Source: Marinobacter sp. (GTDB lineage: Bacteria; Pseudomonadota; Gammaproteobacteria; Pseudomonadales; Oleiphilaceae). From it: a DNA stretch of 44,290 bases. Positions 1 through 8,421 of the stretch are shown piece by piece (position 1 is the first letter of the stretch; each line of letters opens with the position of its first letter). Position numbers and translations under genes: made by a program. The stretch covers positions 1 through 44,290 of the forward strand of contig JAGPVT010000013.1 of the NCBI GenBank assembly GCA_018066865.1, read 5' to 3'. The notes under the pieces are model-generated. The model searched no databases and had not been told where the DNA came from. It saw nothing but the letters and a program-made list of their open reading frames with translations.

Positions 1-990
1 AATGAACTGCCCGCTGCGGCCGATAACGTTTTTAGCCGCAGCCAGCACGCGGCGGCGCTCACCGCTCTGCTCTTCGTCTGCCACGCTGGCGGCCAGAGTA
101 GCCATGGAGCGAGCCTGCTCCAGTTCAGACATCATGTCGACCATGCGGTGCTGCAGTACCTGAAACTTGCCAATAGGCACGCCAAATTGCTTGCGCTGTT
201 TAAGGTAATCCAGAGTCAGCTCGTTGGCGACTTCCATAACCCCGACGGCTTCGGCACACAGTGCTGCGATTGCGCGGCCTGCCTGATACTCAATCACCTC
301 GGCGGCCTTACCTTCTTCACCCAGCAGGGCGCCGGCACTTACCTGAACGTTGTTCAGGGTAAGGTCGCAGCCTTTGGAGCCGTCAATGGTTGGATAAACC
401 CGGCGTTCAATGCCGGCGGTGTCTGCCTTGAGGGCAAACAGGCTGATGCCGCCTGAATCTCGCGCATCACCGGACATGCGTGCTGATACCAGAATAACGT
501 CAGCGCAATGCCCGCCAATGACCACAGCCTTGCGGCCGTTGAGCAGGTAGCCGCCGTCTTTTTTCTCGGCGCGAGTTTCTACATCGTTCAGATTGTAAAA
601 GCTCTGGGGCTCCTGAAGTGCAACCGCTGCTTGCACCTCGCCACTGGCAATCCCGCCCAGCCAGGTTTCTTTCTGGCTGTCGTTGCCGGCCTGGCCAATA
701 AGGCCGCCGCCAAAAATCACAGATTGCAGGTAGGGTTCAAGACACAGGCCGCGGCCCAGTTCGGTCATGACCGACTGCACTTCCACACCACCACCGCCAA
801 AGCCGCCAAGCTCTTCCGAAAAAGGAACAGCTGTCAGGCCCAGTTCACTGAGCTGCCTCCAGAAATCCACGCTGAACCCGGCGTCTGTTTCACTGAACTC
901 AAGACGTTTTTCAAAACTGTATTCACCGCGTACCAGACGGGCCACGGTGTCCTGCAGCATTTGCTGCTCTTCATTGAGTCGGAAATCCAT
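1..990 (-). CDS. acyl-CoA dehydrogenase, pimeloyl-CoA dehydrogenase small-subunit (PimD) type, 3' end outside window
   Basis: Flavoprotein of the acyl-CoA dehydrogenase family, expected to introduce the alpha,beta double bond into an acyl-CoA thioester. I translated it from the start codon at 990; 330 codons are open and the gene continues past position 1. It begins MDFRLNEEQQMLQDTV and shows the family's N-terminal helical domain, the central beta domain and the start of the C-terminal helical domain (LDYLKQRKQFGVPIGKFQVLQ). The FAD-binding segment is weak (LQEPQ where TEP is usual), which is typical of the small subunits of heteromeric dehydrogenases. The stop TAA of the upstream dehydrogenase overlaps this gene's AAGGAG ribosome site, so the two are translationally coupled, as expected of partner subunits. 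The terminal YEGT region is not visible. Family assignment is firm; the pimeloyl-CoA substrate is inferred from the pairing. Confidence 0.85.
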   Translation of the reverse strand, partial: MDFRLNEEQQMLQDTVARLVRGEYSFEKRLEFSETDAGFSVDFWRQLSELGLTAVPFSEELGGFGGGGVEVQSVMTELGRGLCLEPYLQSVIFGGGLIGQAGNDSQKETWLGGIASGEVQAAVALQEPQSFYNLNDVETRAEKKDGGYLLNGRKAVVIGGHCADVILVSARMSGDARDSGGISLFALKADTAGIERRVYPTIDGSKGCDLTLNNVQVSAGALLGEEGKAAEVIEYQAGRAIAALCAEAVGVMEVANELTLDYLKQRKQFGVPIGKFQVLQHRMVDMMSELEQARSMATLAASVADEEQSGERRRVLAAAKNVIGRSGQFI

Positions 991-1000
991 GGTCGTCTCC

Positions 1001-2197
1001 TTAAAGCCCGAGAATCATTTTCGACACGATATTTTTCTGGATCTCGTTGGATCCGCCGAAAATCGAGAGCTTACGGTTATTGAAATACTGCGCAGAGAGG
1101 GGCGCAGCGTTCTCGTCTGACAGGAACTCGCCGTCATAATCATGGCTCAGTTCTTCTTCCACAAACGGAATGGCGTAAGGCCCTATGGCTCTGCGTGCCA
1201 GATCATTAATAGACTGGCGAATTTCCGTGCCTTTAACCTTCAGCATGGAACTTTCGGCACCGGGCATGCCGCCGCCTTCAACTGCTGCAATAATGCGCAG
1301 GTTGCTGATGGTTGCTGCCATAAGATCAATCTCGACCTTGGCAATGCGCTGGCTGAACGTTGTATCTTCAATCAGCGGGCGGCCATTCTTGATGCGGCGA
1401 GAGGCAAGCGCTTTCAGATGAGACAGCGCTGCCTTGGACAGGCCGATACCGGCCAGGCCTGTGCGCTCGTATGTCAGCAGGAACTTGGCGTAAGTCCAGC
1501 CTTTGTCTTCTTCGCCAACCAGATTTTCAACCGGAACCTTTACGTCTTCAAAGAAGACTTCGTTCACTTCATGCTCACCGTCAAGAGTGATGATCGGGCG
1601 CACGGTGATACCAGGCGTGTTCATGTCGATCAGCAAAAAGGAGATGCCGGCCTGAGCTTTCACCTCGGTGTTGGTGCGCACCAGGCAAAAAATCATGTTG
1701 GCGTACTGGCCAAGGGTGGTCCAGGTCTTCTGGCCATTCACAATGTAGTGGTCGCCCTGGCGAACTGCACGAGTCTTCAGGGATGCCAGGTCGGAACCGG
1801 CACCAGGTTCGGAATAACCCTGACACCACCAGTCTTCACCGCTGAGGATGCGAGGCAGGTAGGTCTGCTTCTGCTCTTCGTTGCCGAACTTGATGATAAC
1901 CGGCGCCACCATGTTTACGCCAAATGGCACAGAACGGGGCACGCCGTAGCGGCAGGATTCTTCATCCCAGATGTGTTTCTGAACGGGCGTCCATTGCACA
2001 CCACCATACTCTTCCGGCCAGTGCGAAGCGTACCAGCCCTGTTCGCTGAGAATCTTCTGCCAACGCTGATGGTCCTCTTTGGACAGGTGGCGGAAACCTT
2101 TCACTTTGGCGGCGATGTCTGCCGGCAGTTTCTCATCCAGGAACGCTCGCACGTCGTCACGAAAAGCGAGCTCCTCGGTGGTGTAGTTCATATTCAT
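1001..2197 (-). CDS. acyl-CoA dehydrogenase, pimeloyl-CoA dehydrogenase large-subunit (PimC) type
   Basis: A 398-residue FAD-dependent acyl-CoA dehydrogenase. The sequence around residues 127-137 (GYSEPGAGSDL) is the FAD/substrate signature, and the C-terminus carries FGGSNEIQKN. At the classical catalytic YEGT position the glutamate is replaced by glycine (FGGS). A glutamate at residue 244 (YERTGLA) sits where isovaleryl-CoA dehydrogenase has its base, so activity is likely retained with that residue. The overall sequence resembles the large subunit of pimeloyl-CoA dehydrogenase (PimC). The start is the first of two nearby ATGs (2197 and 2191), with GAGG upstream. The gene lies 32 nt after gcdH and 10 nt before the small-subunit-like gene, so the three probably form one operon. 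Substrate is inferred: medium-chain dicarboxylyl-CoA such as pimeloyl-CoA is the best guess. Confidence 0.88.
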   Translation of the reverse strand: MNMNYTTEELAFRDDVRAFLDEKLPADIAAKVKGFRHLSKEDHQRWQKILSEQGWYASHWPEEYGGVQWTPVQKHIWDEESCRYGVPRSVPFGVNMVAPVIIKFGNEEQKQTYLPRILSGEDWWCQGYSEPGAGSDLASLKTRAVRQGDHYIVNGQKTWTTLGQYANMIFCLVRTNTEVKAQAGISFLLIDMNTPGITVRPIITLDGEHEVNEVFFEDVKVPVENLVGEEDKGWTYAKFLLTYERTGLAGIGLSKAALSHLKALASRRIKNGRPLIEDTTFSQRIAKVEIDLMAATISNLRIIAAVEGGGMPGAESSMLKVKGTEIRQSINDLARRAIGPYAIPFVEEELSHDYDGEFLSDENAAPLSAQYFNNRKLSIFGGSNEIQKNIVSKMILGL

Positions 2198-2229
2198 GGA
2201 ATAGCCTCGTCGTGTTGGGCTGTTGGGCT

Positions 2230-3399
2230 TCAGCTAAACGCTGCGATACCGGTCTGACCACGGCCAAGAATCAGGGCGTGGACGTCATGAGTGCCTTCAT
2301 AAGTATTCACTGCTTCGAGGTTCATAACGTGACGAATTACGTGGTATTCGTCGGCTATACCGTTCCCGCCATGCATATCGCGGGCAATCCGGGCGATATC
2401 CAGGGATTTGCCACAGTTATTGCGCTTGAGCAGAGAGATTGCATCCGGCGTAGCGTCGCCGTTATCCATCATACGGCCCAGTTGCAACGCGGCCTGCAGG
2501 CCCAAGGTGATTTCGGTTTGCATGTCTACCAGCTTCTTCTGGATCAACTGGTTGGCAGCCAGAGGCCTGCCGAACTGCTTGCGCTCAAGGGTGTAGTTGC
2601 GAGCAGCGTGCCAGCAGAATTCCGCGGCGCCCAGAGAGCCCCAGCTGATGCCAAAGCGGGCTTTGTTCAGGCAGCTGAAAGGACCCTTCAAGCCTTCTAC
2701 GTCCAGCTTGTTTTCGTCCGGTACAAACACCTCATCCATAAAGATAGAGCCGGTATCAGATGCGCGCAGCGAGAACTTGCCTTCAATCTTCGGGGTATCG
2801 AGGCCTTTGGCGCCTTCACGCTCGATAACAAATCCGTTCACCTTGCCATCCAGCTTGGCCCAGACTACTAACACATCGGCGATAGGAGAGTTGGTAATCC
2901 AGGTTTTGGAGCCGCTCAGCAGGTAGCCGCCGTCCACTTTCCTGGCACGGGTTTCCATGCCGCCTGGATCAGAACCGTGATTGGGCTCGGTCAGGCCGAA
3001 ACAGCCCACCATCTCGCCGGAGGCCAGCTTGGGTAGAATGCGCTTTTTAAGGGCTTCCCGGCCGAAGGCGTGAATTGGGTGAATAACCAGTGAGGACTGA
3101 ACGCTCAATGCAGAGCGATAAGCAGAATCAACACGCTCTACCTCACGGGCGATCAGTCCGTAACAGACGTGATTGAGGCCTGGGCCGCCGTACTCTTCAG
3201 GCAGGGTGGCGCCCAGCATGCCAAGATCGCCCATATCGATAAAAATGCTGCGATCGAACTTTTCGTGGCGGTTGGCCTCGACGATGCCGGGCATCAGGCG
3301 CTGATCACAAAAACCGCGAATGCTGTCCCGAACCTGACGTTCGGTCTCGTCCAGCTGCTTGTCAAACTGCAGCAAGTCGTCCCAAGGTGCAAAAGCCAT
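2230..3399 (-). CDS. gcdH: glutaryl-CoA dehydrogenase
   Basis: Catalyses FAD-dependent oxidation and decarboxylation of glutaryl-CoA to crotonyl-CoA in the cytoplasm, using an electron-transfer flavoprotein. The protein is 389 residues, the normal length. Signatures seen: the N-terminus [11 protein letters not shown], the FAD segment [16 protein letters not shown], and the C-terminal [16 protein letters not shown] with the catalytic glutamate at about residue 368. This TEPNHGSDP plus [14 protein letters not shown] combination is specific to GcdH within the dehydrogenase family. The start ATG is preceded by GAGGAG. It is the first gene of a likely three-gene minus-strand operon with the two other dehydrogenases. 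A TATACT -10 element next to a palindrome about 150 bp upstream suggests repressor control. In this setting it would handle glutaryl-CoA left by beta-oxidation of odd-chain dicarboxylates, or from lysine breakdown. Confidence 0.95.
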   Translation of the reverse strand: MAFAPWDDLLQFDKQLDETERQVRDSIRGFCDQRLMPGIVEANRHEKFDRSIFIDMGDLGMLGATLPEEYGGPGLNHVCYGLIAREVERVDSAYRSALSVQSSLVIHPIHAFGREALKKRILPKLASGEMVGCFGLTEPNHGSDPGGMETRARKVDGGYLLSGSKTWITNSPIADVLVVWAKLDGKVNGFVIEREGAKGLDTPKIEGKFSLRASDTGSIFMDEVFVPDENKLDVEGLKGPFSCLNKARFGISWGSLGAAEFCWHAARNYTLERKQFGRPLAANQLIQKKLVDMQTEITLGLQAALQLGRMMDNGDATPDAISLLKRNNCGKSLDIARIARDMHGGNGIADEYHVIRHVMNLEAVNTYEGTHDVHALILGRGQTGIAAFS

Positions 3400-3547
3400 G
3401 TTGTTTCTCCTCAGTAAAAACAGTTGTTAACCCGTTCGGTCACAGTGGCAATGCTCCCTTCGCTCAGGTTAAGTCAGCAACCTGGGAAAGGGCGCCCGGG
3501 GTAAAAGATTCCGGACTGCAATGTCATTTGTGTTTGTCATTTGTGCT

Positions 3548-3553
3548 AGTATA
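3548..3553 (-). promoter_or_regulatory. candidate -10 element for gcdH
   Basis: Read on the minus strand the hexamer is TATACT, one base from the sigma-70 consensus, and it abuts the 19-bp palindrome at 3553-3571. Transcription from here would give a 5' leader of about 140 nt before gcdH. No good TTGACA-like -35 is visible at 16-18 bp, so the promoter may be weak or need an activator. On the plus strand an overlapping TATAGT (3550-3555) could serve the divergent membrane-protein gene. Confidence 0.4.
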
Positions 3554-3571
3554 GTTTCATTAAGCGAAACT
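3553..3571. promoter_or_regulatory. palindromic operator candidate between gcdH and the divergent membrane-protein gene
   Basis: A perfect inverted repeat, AGTTTC, seven bases, GAAACT. A closely matching sequence occurs in the opposite orientation at 6065-6083 before the hydratase/dehydrogenase fusion gene (15 of 19 positions agree). The only nearby transcription factor is the IclR-type protein at 5133-5960, which is the inferred ligand. It touches the presumed -10 of gcdH, so binding would be expected to interfere with polymerase, although some IclR proteins activate. Confidence 0.5.
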
Positions 3572-3670
3572 GAGTTTTGTATTTACTTAGCAAAAGATTA
3601 ATCCGGGTGTGTGTGAAATGCAAGCAGAGACCACCTCTGTCAGTGTAGCTCTGCCAAGAGCAGAGCGGGC

Positions 3671-5038
3671 ATGAGTACTGCAGATCGCTGGCTGTTACCT
3701 TTGGCGGTATTGATTGAGCTGATTGCTATAAGTTTTTCAAGCACTCAGCTCGGTGCAATCGCGGGCATGCTGTTCATTTTTTGTTTTCTGTGGGCGGGTG
3801 GCCGCCTGCAGTCATACTCCCGCATTTTGTTGCTGGTTGCTTTGGCAGTCACCGCGTGGTTTTTTATTCGTGGTCAGTTGGGCACGGACAAGCTAATCAA
3901 AGCGTCTGCCGATGCTGCGTTTTATGCCGCCTTTCTTGGCAGCCTGGGAATGATGCAGTGCCTGGTCCGACGGTTTGAAGTTCTGCGCCGGATCCACGAT
4001 GTCTTGCTGGGTGGTCGTGCGGTGTGGTTGTACCCGAAGTATGCCATGGTTAGTTGTGGCATAGCGTCGGTGTTGAGCTTTGGCATGATGAGTTTACTCT
4101 GTGGCAGCCTGTCGGAAACCCTGCGGGAGCGTGGAATTACCGGTGAATCCCGCCTGCAGTGGTTGCGCAGCGTTCTGATCAGTGCACTGCGTGGTTTTGC
4201 GCTGGTTCCTTTGGTGGCGCCGACCAGTGTCGCCGTGGCAATACTGACCCGGGAGCTGCCCGAGTTAACCTGGCTTATGCTTTTGCCCTATGGCCTTGCA
4301 GCGGCAGTGGTCCTGATCGGAGTTGGCTGGTTTCTGGAGCAGCGCCGCTTTCGGCAAGTTAGCAGCGAGCGTGTGGTTTTGGAACAGTGGCCGTCGGGCA
4401 CTTTGCAGTTGCTGGGGCTGGTGCTGATCGTATTTGTCATTATGGCTGTTATCGTGGCTTTGACGGAGTTCAAAGTATCCGTCGCTGCCATGATGGCCGT
4501 TCCATCCGTTACGCTTCTTTATATGGTGTGGCTGGAAAAATCGCTCGGGGTTGTGCTCAAGGAGAGCGCGACTCAGGTTTCAGCCATGACTAATGAAATG
4601 GCGATTTTCGCCGCGTCGGCGATTTTAGGCGTGTCAGTGTCCAGCGTGATTCCGGCGGATGCGCTGAGTGGGCTTGCAATCTCTGCAGGCGGAATGTGGG
4701 TGCTCGCCGTGGTCGGTATGCTGAGCTTGCCGCTGCTATCAACCATCGGAATTATCCCGATTACGGTACTCAGCGTTCAGGCAGGTCTTCTGCCGCAGCT
4801 GATAACAGAAGGCATGGATCCGATTCTGATATCCGTCGCTCTGGTTATCGGCTTTTCCCTGGCGATGATGCTTTCGCCCTTTGGGCCGTCTGTGATGTTG
4901 CTGTCCCGTTTTGGCCAGGTACCGCGCTGGGTGGTGGCATTCCGCTGGAACGGCGTGTTCGTGTTAATCGCAGTGCCACTGTTACTGGCGCTGTTGGCTT
5001 TAGAGATTCTCGTATTACCCGGAGTTTGTGGTACTTGA
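3671..5038 (+). CDS. polytopic inner-membrane protein, possible carboxylate permease
   Basis: A 455-residue, strongly hydrophobic protein with about eleven or twelve predicted membrane segments spread over its whole length and short charged loops (for example EQRRFRQVSSERVVLEQW near residue 220). There is no cleavable signal peptide beyond the first membrane helix. The repeated long hydrophobic stretches and a loop rich in small residues (MLSPFGPSVMLLSRF near residue 410) recall ion-transporter superfamily carriers (DcuC, GntP or ArsB type), but I cannot assign a family with certainty. Ribosome-binding site support for the start is weak. It is divergent from gcdH and upstream of the IclR gene, with the candidate operator between, so uptake of the dicarboxylate degraded by the neighbouring enzymes is a reasonable but unproven role. 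Confidence 0.75.
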   Translation: MSTADRWLLPLAVLIELIAISFSSTQLGAIAGMLFIFCFLWAGGRLQSYSRILLLVALAVTAWFFIRGQLGTDKLIKASADAAFYAAFLGSLGMMQCLVRRFEVLRRIHDVLLGGRAVWLYPKYAMVSCGIASVLSFGMMSLLCGSLSETLRERGITGESRLQWLRSVLISALRGFALVPLVAPTSVAVAILTRELPELTWLMLLPYGLAAAVVLIGVGWFLEQRRFRQVSSERVVLEQWPSGTLQLLGLVLIVFVIMAVIVALTEFKVSVAAMMAVPSVTLLYMVWLEKSLGVVLKESATQVSAMTNEMAIFAASAILGVSVSSVIPADALSGLAISAGGMWVLAVVGMLSLPLLSTIGIIPITVLSVQAGLLPQLITEGMDPILISVALVIGFSLAMMLSPFGPSVMLLSRFGQVPRWVVAFRWNGVFVLIAVPLLLALLALEILVLPGVCGT

Positions 5039-5132
5039 GTTCATCAACGATTAAAATGCCGCACACTTTAGATACATGAAATTTATACCCCGAAAAACGG
5101 GAACAGGCGACGTTGTTGGAGGACGCCACACT

Positions 5133-5960
5133 ATGCCTAAAGCAAAAACCTTTTCACCGGAACTGATGGCAGCCTCCGGTGACGGCGAACCGGTGAAGCC
5201 GGAGAAAGATCGGAAATTCGTCGAGGCGCTGTCGCGTGGTCTGGATGTGTTGCGTGCTTTCAGTCAGGGTTCGGTGATTCTCGGTAACCAGGATATTGCC
5301 CGGCTTACCGGCCTGCCCAAGCCAACCGTGTCCCGTATGACCTATACGCTGACCAAACTGGGGTATCTGAGTTACAACACCCAGCTGGAAAAATATCAGC
5401 TCAGCTCCGGCGTGCTGGCGCTGGGTTATGCGTATGTGTCCAACCTGAAAGTTCGTCAGCTGGCCAAGCCTTACATGGATGAGTTTGCCCGCCAGAATAA
5501 TATGTCTATCGGCCTGACCTGCCGTGATCGCCTGCATATGATTTATGTGGAAAACCGCCTGCCGCCGGAAGCCTCCCTGTTGCGCATGGATATAGGTAAA
5601 AAATTGCCTTTGGCGACGACGTCTGCGGGCAGGGCTTACTACTGTGCGATTTCAGAAAAGGGGCGAAAGGTTATTGATGACGCGATGGCGGTGAAATATG
5701 GCTCGGAAGCCTGGCCTGAGAAAAAGGAAGGCCTGGATCGCGCCATGGAAGACTATAAGAAGCATGGCTTCTGCCTTTCACTCGGTGAGTGGGATCGCAA
5801 CATCAACTCTGCGGGTGTCCCCGTTCATTTGCAAGACGGAACGACCATGGCATTGACCTGTGCAGCACCGTCCTACCTGGTCTCGGCTGAAAAGCTTCGC
5901 GACTCGATTGCGCACCAGTTGGCGATGCTGGCAAGTGACATTGAATCGCTGGGCGTTTAA
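5133..5960 (+). CDS. IclR-family transcriptional regulator
   Basis: A 275-residue IclR-type regulator. Residues about 30-85 form the winged helix-turn-helix (IARLTGLPKPTVSRMTYTLTKLGYL), and the rest is the IclR effector-binding domain, including the TTSAGRAYYCAIS loop and the conserved C-terminal segment with GVPVHLQDG and LTCAAPS. An in-frame ATG at 5076 would add 19 residues, but the ATG at 5133 follows a GGAGG site at 10 nt and begins a sequence of normal family length, so I chose it. A strong terminator follows directly. The gene sits between the two halves of a dicarboxylyl-CoA beta-oxidation gene set, and matching palindromes flank it at 3553-3571 and 6065-6083. Control of those genes in response to a pathway acid or acyl-CoA is inferred. 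Confidence 0.92.
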   Translation: MPKAKTFSPELMAASGDGEPVKPEKDRKFVEALSRGLDVLRAFSQGSVILGNQDIARLTGLPKPTVSRMTYTLTKLGYLSYNTQLEKYQLSSGVLALGYAYVSNLKVRQLAKPYMDEFARQNNMSIGLTCRDRLHMIYVENRLPPEASLLRMDIGKKLPLATTSAGRAYYCAISEKGRKVIDDAMAVKYGSEAWPEKKEGLDRAMEDYKKHGFCLSLGEWDRNINSAGVPVHLQDGTTMALTCAAPSYLVSAEKLRDSIAHQLAMLASDIESLGV

Positions 5961-5967
5961 CCCGGCT

Positions 5968-6010
5968 GCACAAAAAAACCGCAGGATTCCATCCTGCGGT
6001 TTTTTTGTGC
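5968..6010 (+). terminator. rho-independent terminator after the IclR gene
   Basis: A perfect inverted repeat with 20-bp arms (5968-5987 and 5991-6010) and a 3-nt loop. The GC-rich core CCGCAGGAT/ATCCTGCGG is followed by seven T residues. It begins 8 nt after the IclR stop codon and separates that gene from the fusion gene at 6112. The A-tract on the other side would also let it work in reverse. Confidence 0.93.
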
Positions 6011-6064
6011 GCGGTTTTAAATGGTGGTTGAAACCCGAAGAGAACTTGTATTAAATCGTACAGA

Positions 6065-6083
6065 TGTTTCGCTTGTTAAAACT
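6065..6083. promoter_or_regulatory. second copy of the palindromic operator, upstream of the hydratase/dehydrogenase fusion gene
   Basis: Reads GTTTCGCTT followed by GTTAAAACT. Compared with the reverse complement of 3553-3571 it agrees at 15 of 19 positions, including the block GTTTCGCTT and the final AAACT, though its own symmetry is imperfect. It lies 29 nt before the start codon at 6112. The likely ligand is the IclR protein encoded just upstream; this is inferred from the repeat and its placement. Confidence 0.5.
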
Positions 6084-6111
6084 AAATTCCATATAAAGCG
6101 AGGAAAAGATT

Positions 6112-8205
6112 ATGTCTGAAGTCGTAACTTACAGTCTTGAAGGCAATATTGGCGTGATTACAGTGGATTACCCGCCGGTCAATGCCCTCAGCCATGCGGT
6201 GCGTTCAGGTCTGGTTGCCGCGCTGGAGCAAGGGCAAAAGGATTCTGAGGCCAAGGTGCTTTTGCTGGTGTGTGAAGGGCGTACCTTTATCGCGGGTGCC
6301 GATATCCGCGAATTTGGTAAGCCCATGCAGGAGCCGGGGCTGGCCGCGGTGGTTGAGCGGTTCGAGAACAGCGACAAGCCTCTTGTTGCCGCGATCCATG
6401 GCACGGCGCTGGGTGGCGGACTGGAAACGGCTCTTGGGTGCCATTACCGCGTTGCACTGAGCAGCGCCAAGGTTGGCCTGCCGGAAGTAAAGCTCGGCCT
6501 CCTACCAGGGGCGGGCGGCACCCAGCGTTTGCCTCGACTGGCCGGCGCGCAGAAGGCGCTGGAGATGATCACAACCGGCGAGTTTGTAGCGGCCAAAGAT
6601 GCGCTGGCCTTCGGCATTGTGGATGCCGTTGATGAAGGGAATGACGTGAAAGCGGCCGGCATGGCCTATGCACAGAAGATTGCCGATGAGGGTAAGCCTG
6701 TTCGCCGGGTTCGTGACCTGACCGACAAAATTGCAGCCGACAAGGGCAGCGACGTGTTTGAGCAGTTCCGTGCTGCTCTTCAAAAGACGGCTCGCGGTCA
6801 GTTTTCTCCATTCAAGTGTGTGGATGCGGTTGAGGCGGCGTTTAACCTGCCGTTCGCGGAAGGTATGAAGCGTGAGCGTGAACTGTTCATGGAGTGCATG
6901 GACTCACCGCAGCGCGCAGGGTTGATTCACGCCTTCTTCGCAGAGCGCCAGGTTTCCAAAGTGAAAGGGCTGGCGAAGGACACACCGGTACGTGATGTGA
7001 CCAGCGTTGGCATTATAGGTGCTGGCACCATGGGCGGTGGTATCGCCATGAACTTCGCCAACGTCGGTATCCCCGTCACGATTGTGGAAATGAAGCAGGA
7101 AGCTCTGGATAAAGGGCTGGGCATTATCCGCAAGAATTACGAAAGCTCCGCCAAGAAAGGTCGTATCACCCAGAAGCAGGTGGACGACAGGATGGCTCTG
7201 ATCACCGGCAGCCTGAACTATGACGATTTCAAAGATGTGGATCTGGTGATCGAGGCTGTGTTCGAAAACATGGCTGTGAAAAAAGAGATTTTTGCCAAGC
7301 TGGACAGTGTCTGTAAGCCCGGAGCCATTCTGGCTTCCAACACCTCCACGCTCGACATTGATGAAATTGCCTCTGCGACGAAGCGCCCGGAAGATGTTGT
7401 GGGTATGCACTTCTTCAGCCCGGCCAACGTGATGAGATTGCTGGAGAACGTTCGCGGTAGCAAAACCTCTGATGAGGTTAAGGCGACGGTGATGGCCGTT
7501 GCCAAGAAGATTAAAAAGGTGGGTGTATTGGTAGGCAACTGCCACGGCTTTGTGGGCAACCGCATGTTGCACAAGCGCGGTACCGAAGCCATGGCTCTGG
7601 TCAATGAAGGCGCCACACCGCAACAGGTCGACAAGGTGCTTACGGATCTGGGTTATCCCATGGGCCAGTTTGCCATGTCGGATCTGGCGGGAATTGATGT
7701 GGGCTACCGCATCCGCCAAGAGCTTCGCAATTCCGGTGAGCAGGTAGCGCCTAGCTGGATGGATAAACTTGCCGAGCAGAATCGCCTGGGCCAGAAGACT
7801 ATGGCGGGCGTTTACAAGTACGAAGAGGGCAGCCGTAAGCCGATTCCGGATCCAGAGGTGGAGCGGATTATTGAGGATTTCCGTAAGGAGCAGGGCATTG
7901 CTTCCCGTGAAATTACGGACCAGGAGATTCTTGAGCGCTGTATGTATGTGATGGTGAATGAGGCGGCCAAGATTCTGGAGGAGGGTATTGCTGACCGGGC
8001 TCTGGATATCGATGTGGTCTGGATTTATGGCTATGGTTTCCCGGCTTATCGTGGTGGGCCTATGTTCTGGGCGGATCAGATTGGTCTGGATGTGATTCTG
8101 GCGGCGGTGGAGAAGTATCACTCTGAGGTTGGCGGAGAGCAGTGGAAGCCTGCTTTGCTGCTGAAGCAATTGGTTGCTGATGGTCGGAAGTTTGGCGACC
8201 TGTGA
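6112..8205 (+). CDS. bifunctional enoyl-CoA hydratase / 3-hydroxyacyl-CoA dehydrogenase (PimF/FadB-like)
   Basis: A 697-residue fusion that hydrates a trans-2-enoyl-CoA and oxidises the resulting 3-hydroxyacyl-CoA with NAD+. Residues 1-190 are a crotonase domain with both catalytic glutamates, E105 (GGGLE) and E125 (LPEVKLGLLPGAGG). Residues about 296-480 are the NAD-binding domain with GAGTMGGG at 303-310 and the His433-Glu445 dyad (HFFSPANVMRLLENV). The C-terminal 3-hydroxyacyl-CoA dehydrogenase domains follow, ending with YGYGFPAYRGGPMFWAD near residue 650. GAGGA precedes the ATG. The fusion architecture is shared with FadB, FadJ and PimF. Because it sits with PimC/D-like and GcdH-like enzymes and a shared operator, the dicarboxylyl-CoA (PimF) role is preferred over general fatty-acid FadB. 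The thiolase that would complete the cycle is the next gene. Confidence 0.93.
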   Translation: MSEVVTYSLEGNIGVITVDYPPVNALSHAVRSGLVAALEQGQKDSEAKVLLLVCEGRTFIAGADIREFGKPMQEPGLAAVVERFENSDKPLVAAIHGTALGGGLETALGCHYRVALSSAKVGLPEVKLGLLPGAGGTQRLPRLAGAQKALEMITTGEFVAAKDALAFGIVDAVDEGNDVKAAGMAYAQKIADEGKPVRRVRDLTDKIAADKGSDVFEQFRAALQKTARGQFSPFKCVDAVEAAFNLPFAEGMKRERELFMECMDSPQRAGLIHAFFAERQVSKVKGLAKDTPVRDVTSVGIIGAGTMGGGIAMNFANVGIPVTIVEMKQEALDKGLGIIRKNYESSAKKGRITQKQVDDRMALITGSLNYDDFKDVDLVIEAVFENMAVKKEIFAKLDSVCKPGAILASNTSTLDIDEIASATKRPEDVVGMHFFSPANVMRLLENVRGSKTSDEVKATVMAVAKKIKKVGVLVGNCHGFVGNRMLHKRGTEAMALVNEGATPQQVDKVLTDLGYPMGQFAMSDLAGIDVGYRIRQELRNSGEQVAPSWMDKLAEQNRLGQKTMAGVYKYEEGSRKPIPDPEVERIIEDFRKEQGIASREITDQEILERCMYVMVNEAAKILEEGIADRALDIDVVWIYGYGFPAYRGGPMFWADQIGLDVILAAVEKYHSEVGGEQWKPALLLKQLVADGRKFGDL

Positions 8206-8262
8206 GGCCGTTTGAGGTTTGTGCTGGCCTCTGATTGATCAAGCTTCGGGGGCTGGCTCGGC

Positions 8263-8337
8263 GCGGGTGGTCTTTTCTTCTGGAAAAAACAACTCGCTTC
8301 GCTCAGACATTTTTTTCCGGCAGAAAAGACCACCCGC
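8263..8337. repeat. palindromic hairpin repeat, copy 1 (before the thiolase gene)
   Basis: Outer arms of 16 bp are perfectly complementary (8263-8278 with 8322-8337, GCGGGTGGTCTTTTCT and its complement). Inside them lie A/T-rich arms (TGGAAAAAA and TTTTTTTCC) and a small GCGAAGC-type tip. The core is repeated in reverse orientation at 9673-9739 with a single base change over about 50 nt. It is a REP/MITE-like element; the transposase, if any, is not in the window. It lies between the fusion gene and the thiolase gene and may also attenuate read-through. Confidence 0.8.
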
Positions 8338-8421
8338 ACCAAGCCGGCTTGGTTAGGGCATTTGTATCGTTTTCGTACCCTTCGGCGGGTAGTACTTCAT
8401 TTTTATTTTGAGGCAATTTTT

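Noticed and set aside
6904..8169. A 421-codon minus-strand open frame
   Set aside because: It is antisense to the C-terminal half of the hydratase/dehydrogenase fusion, has no recognisable domain, and is histidine/leucine-rich as expected of a codon-bias shadow.
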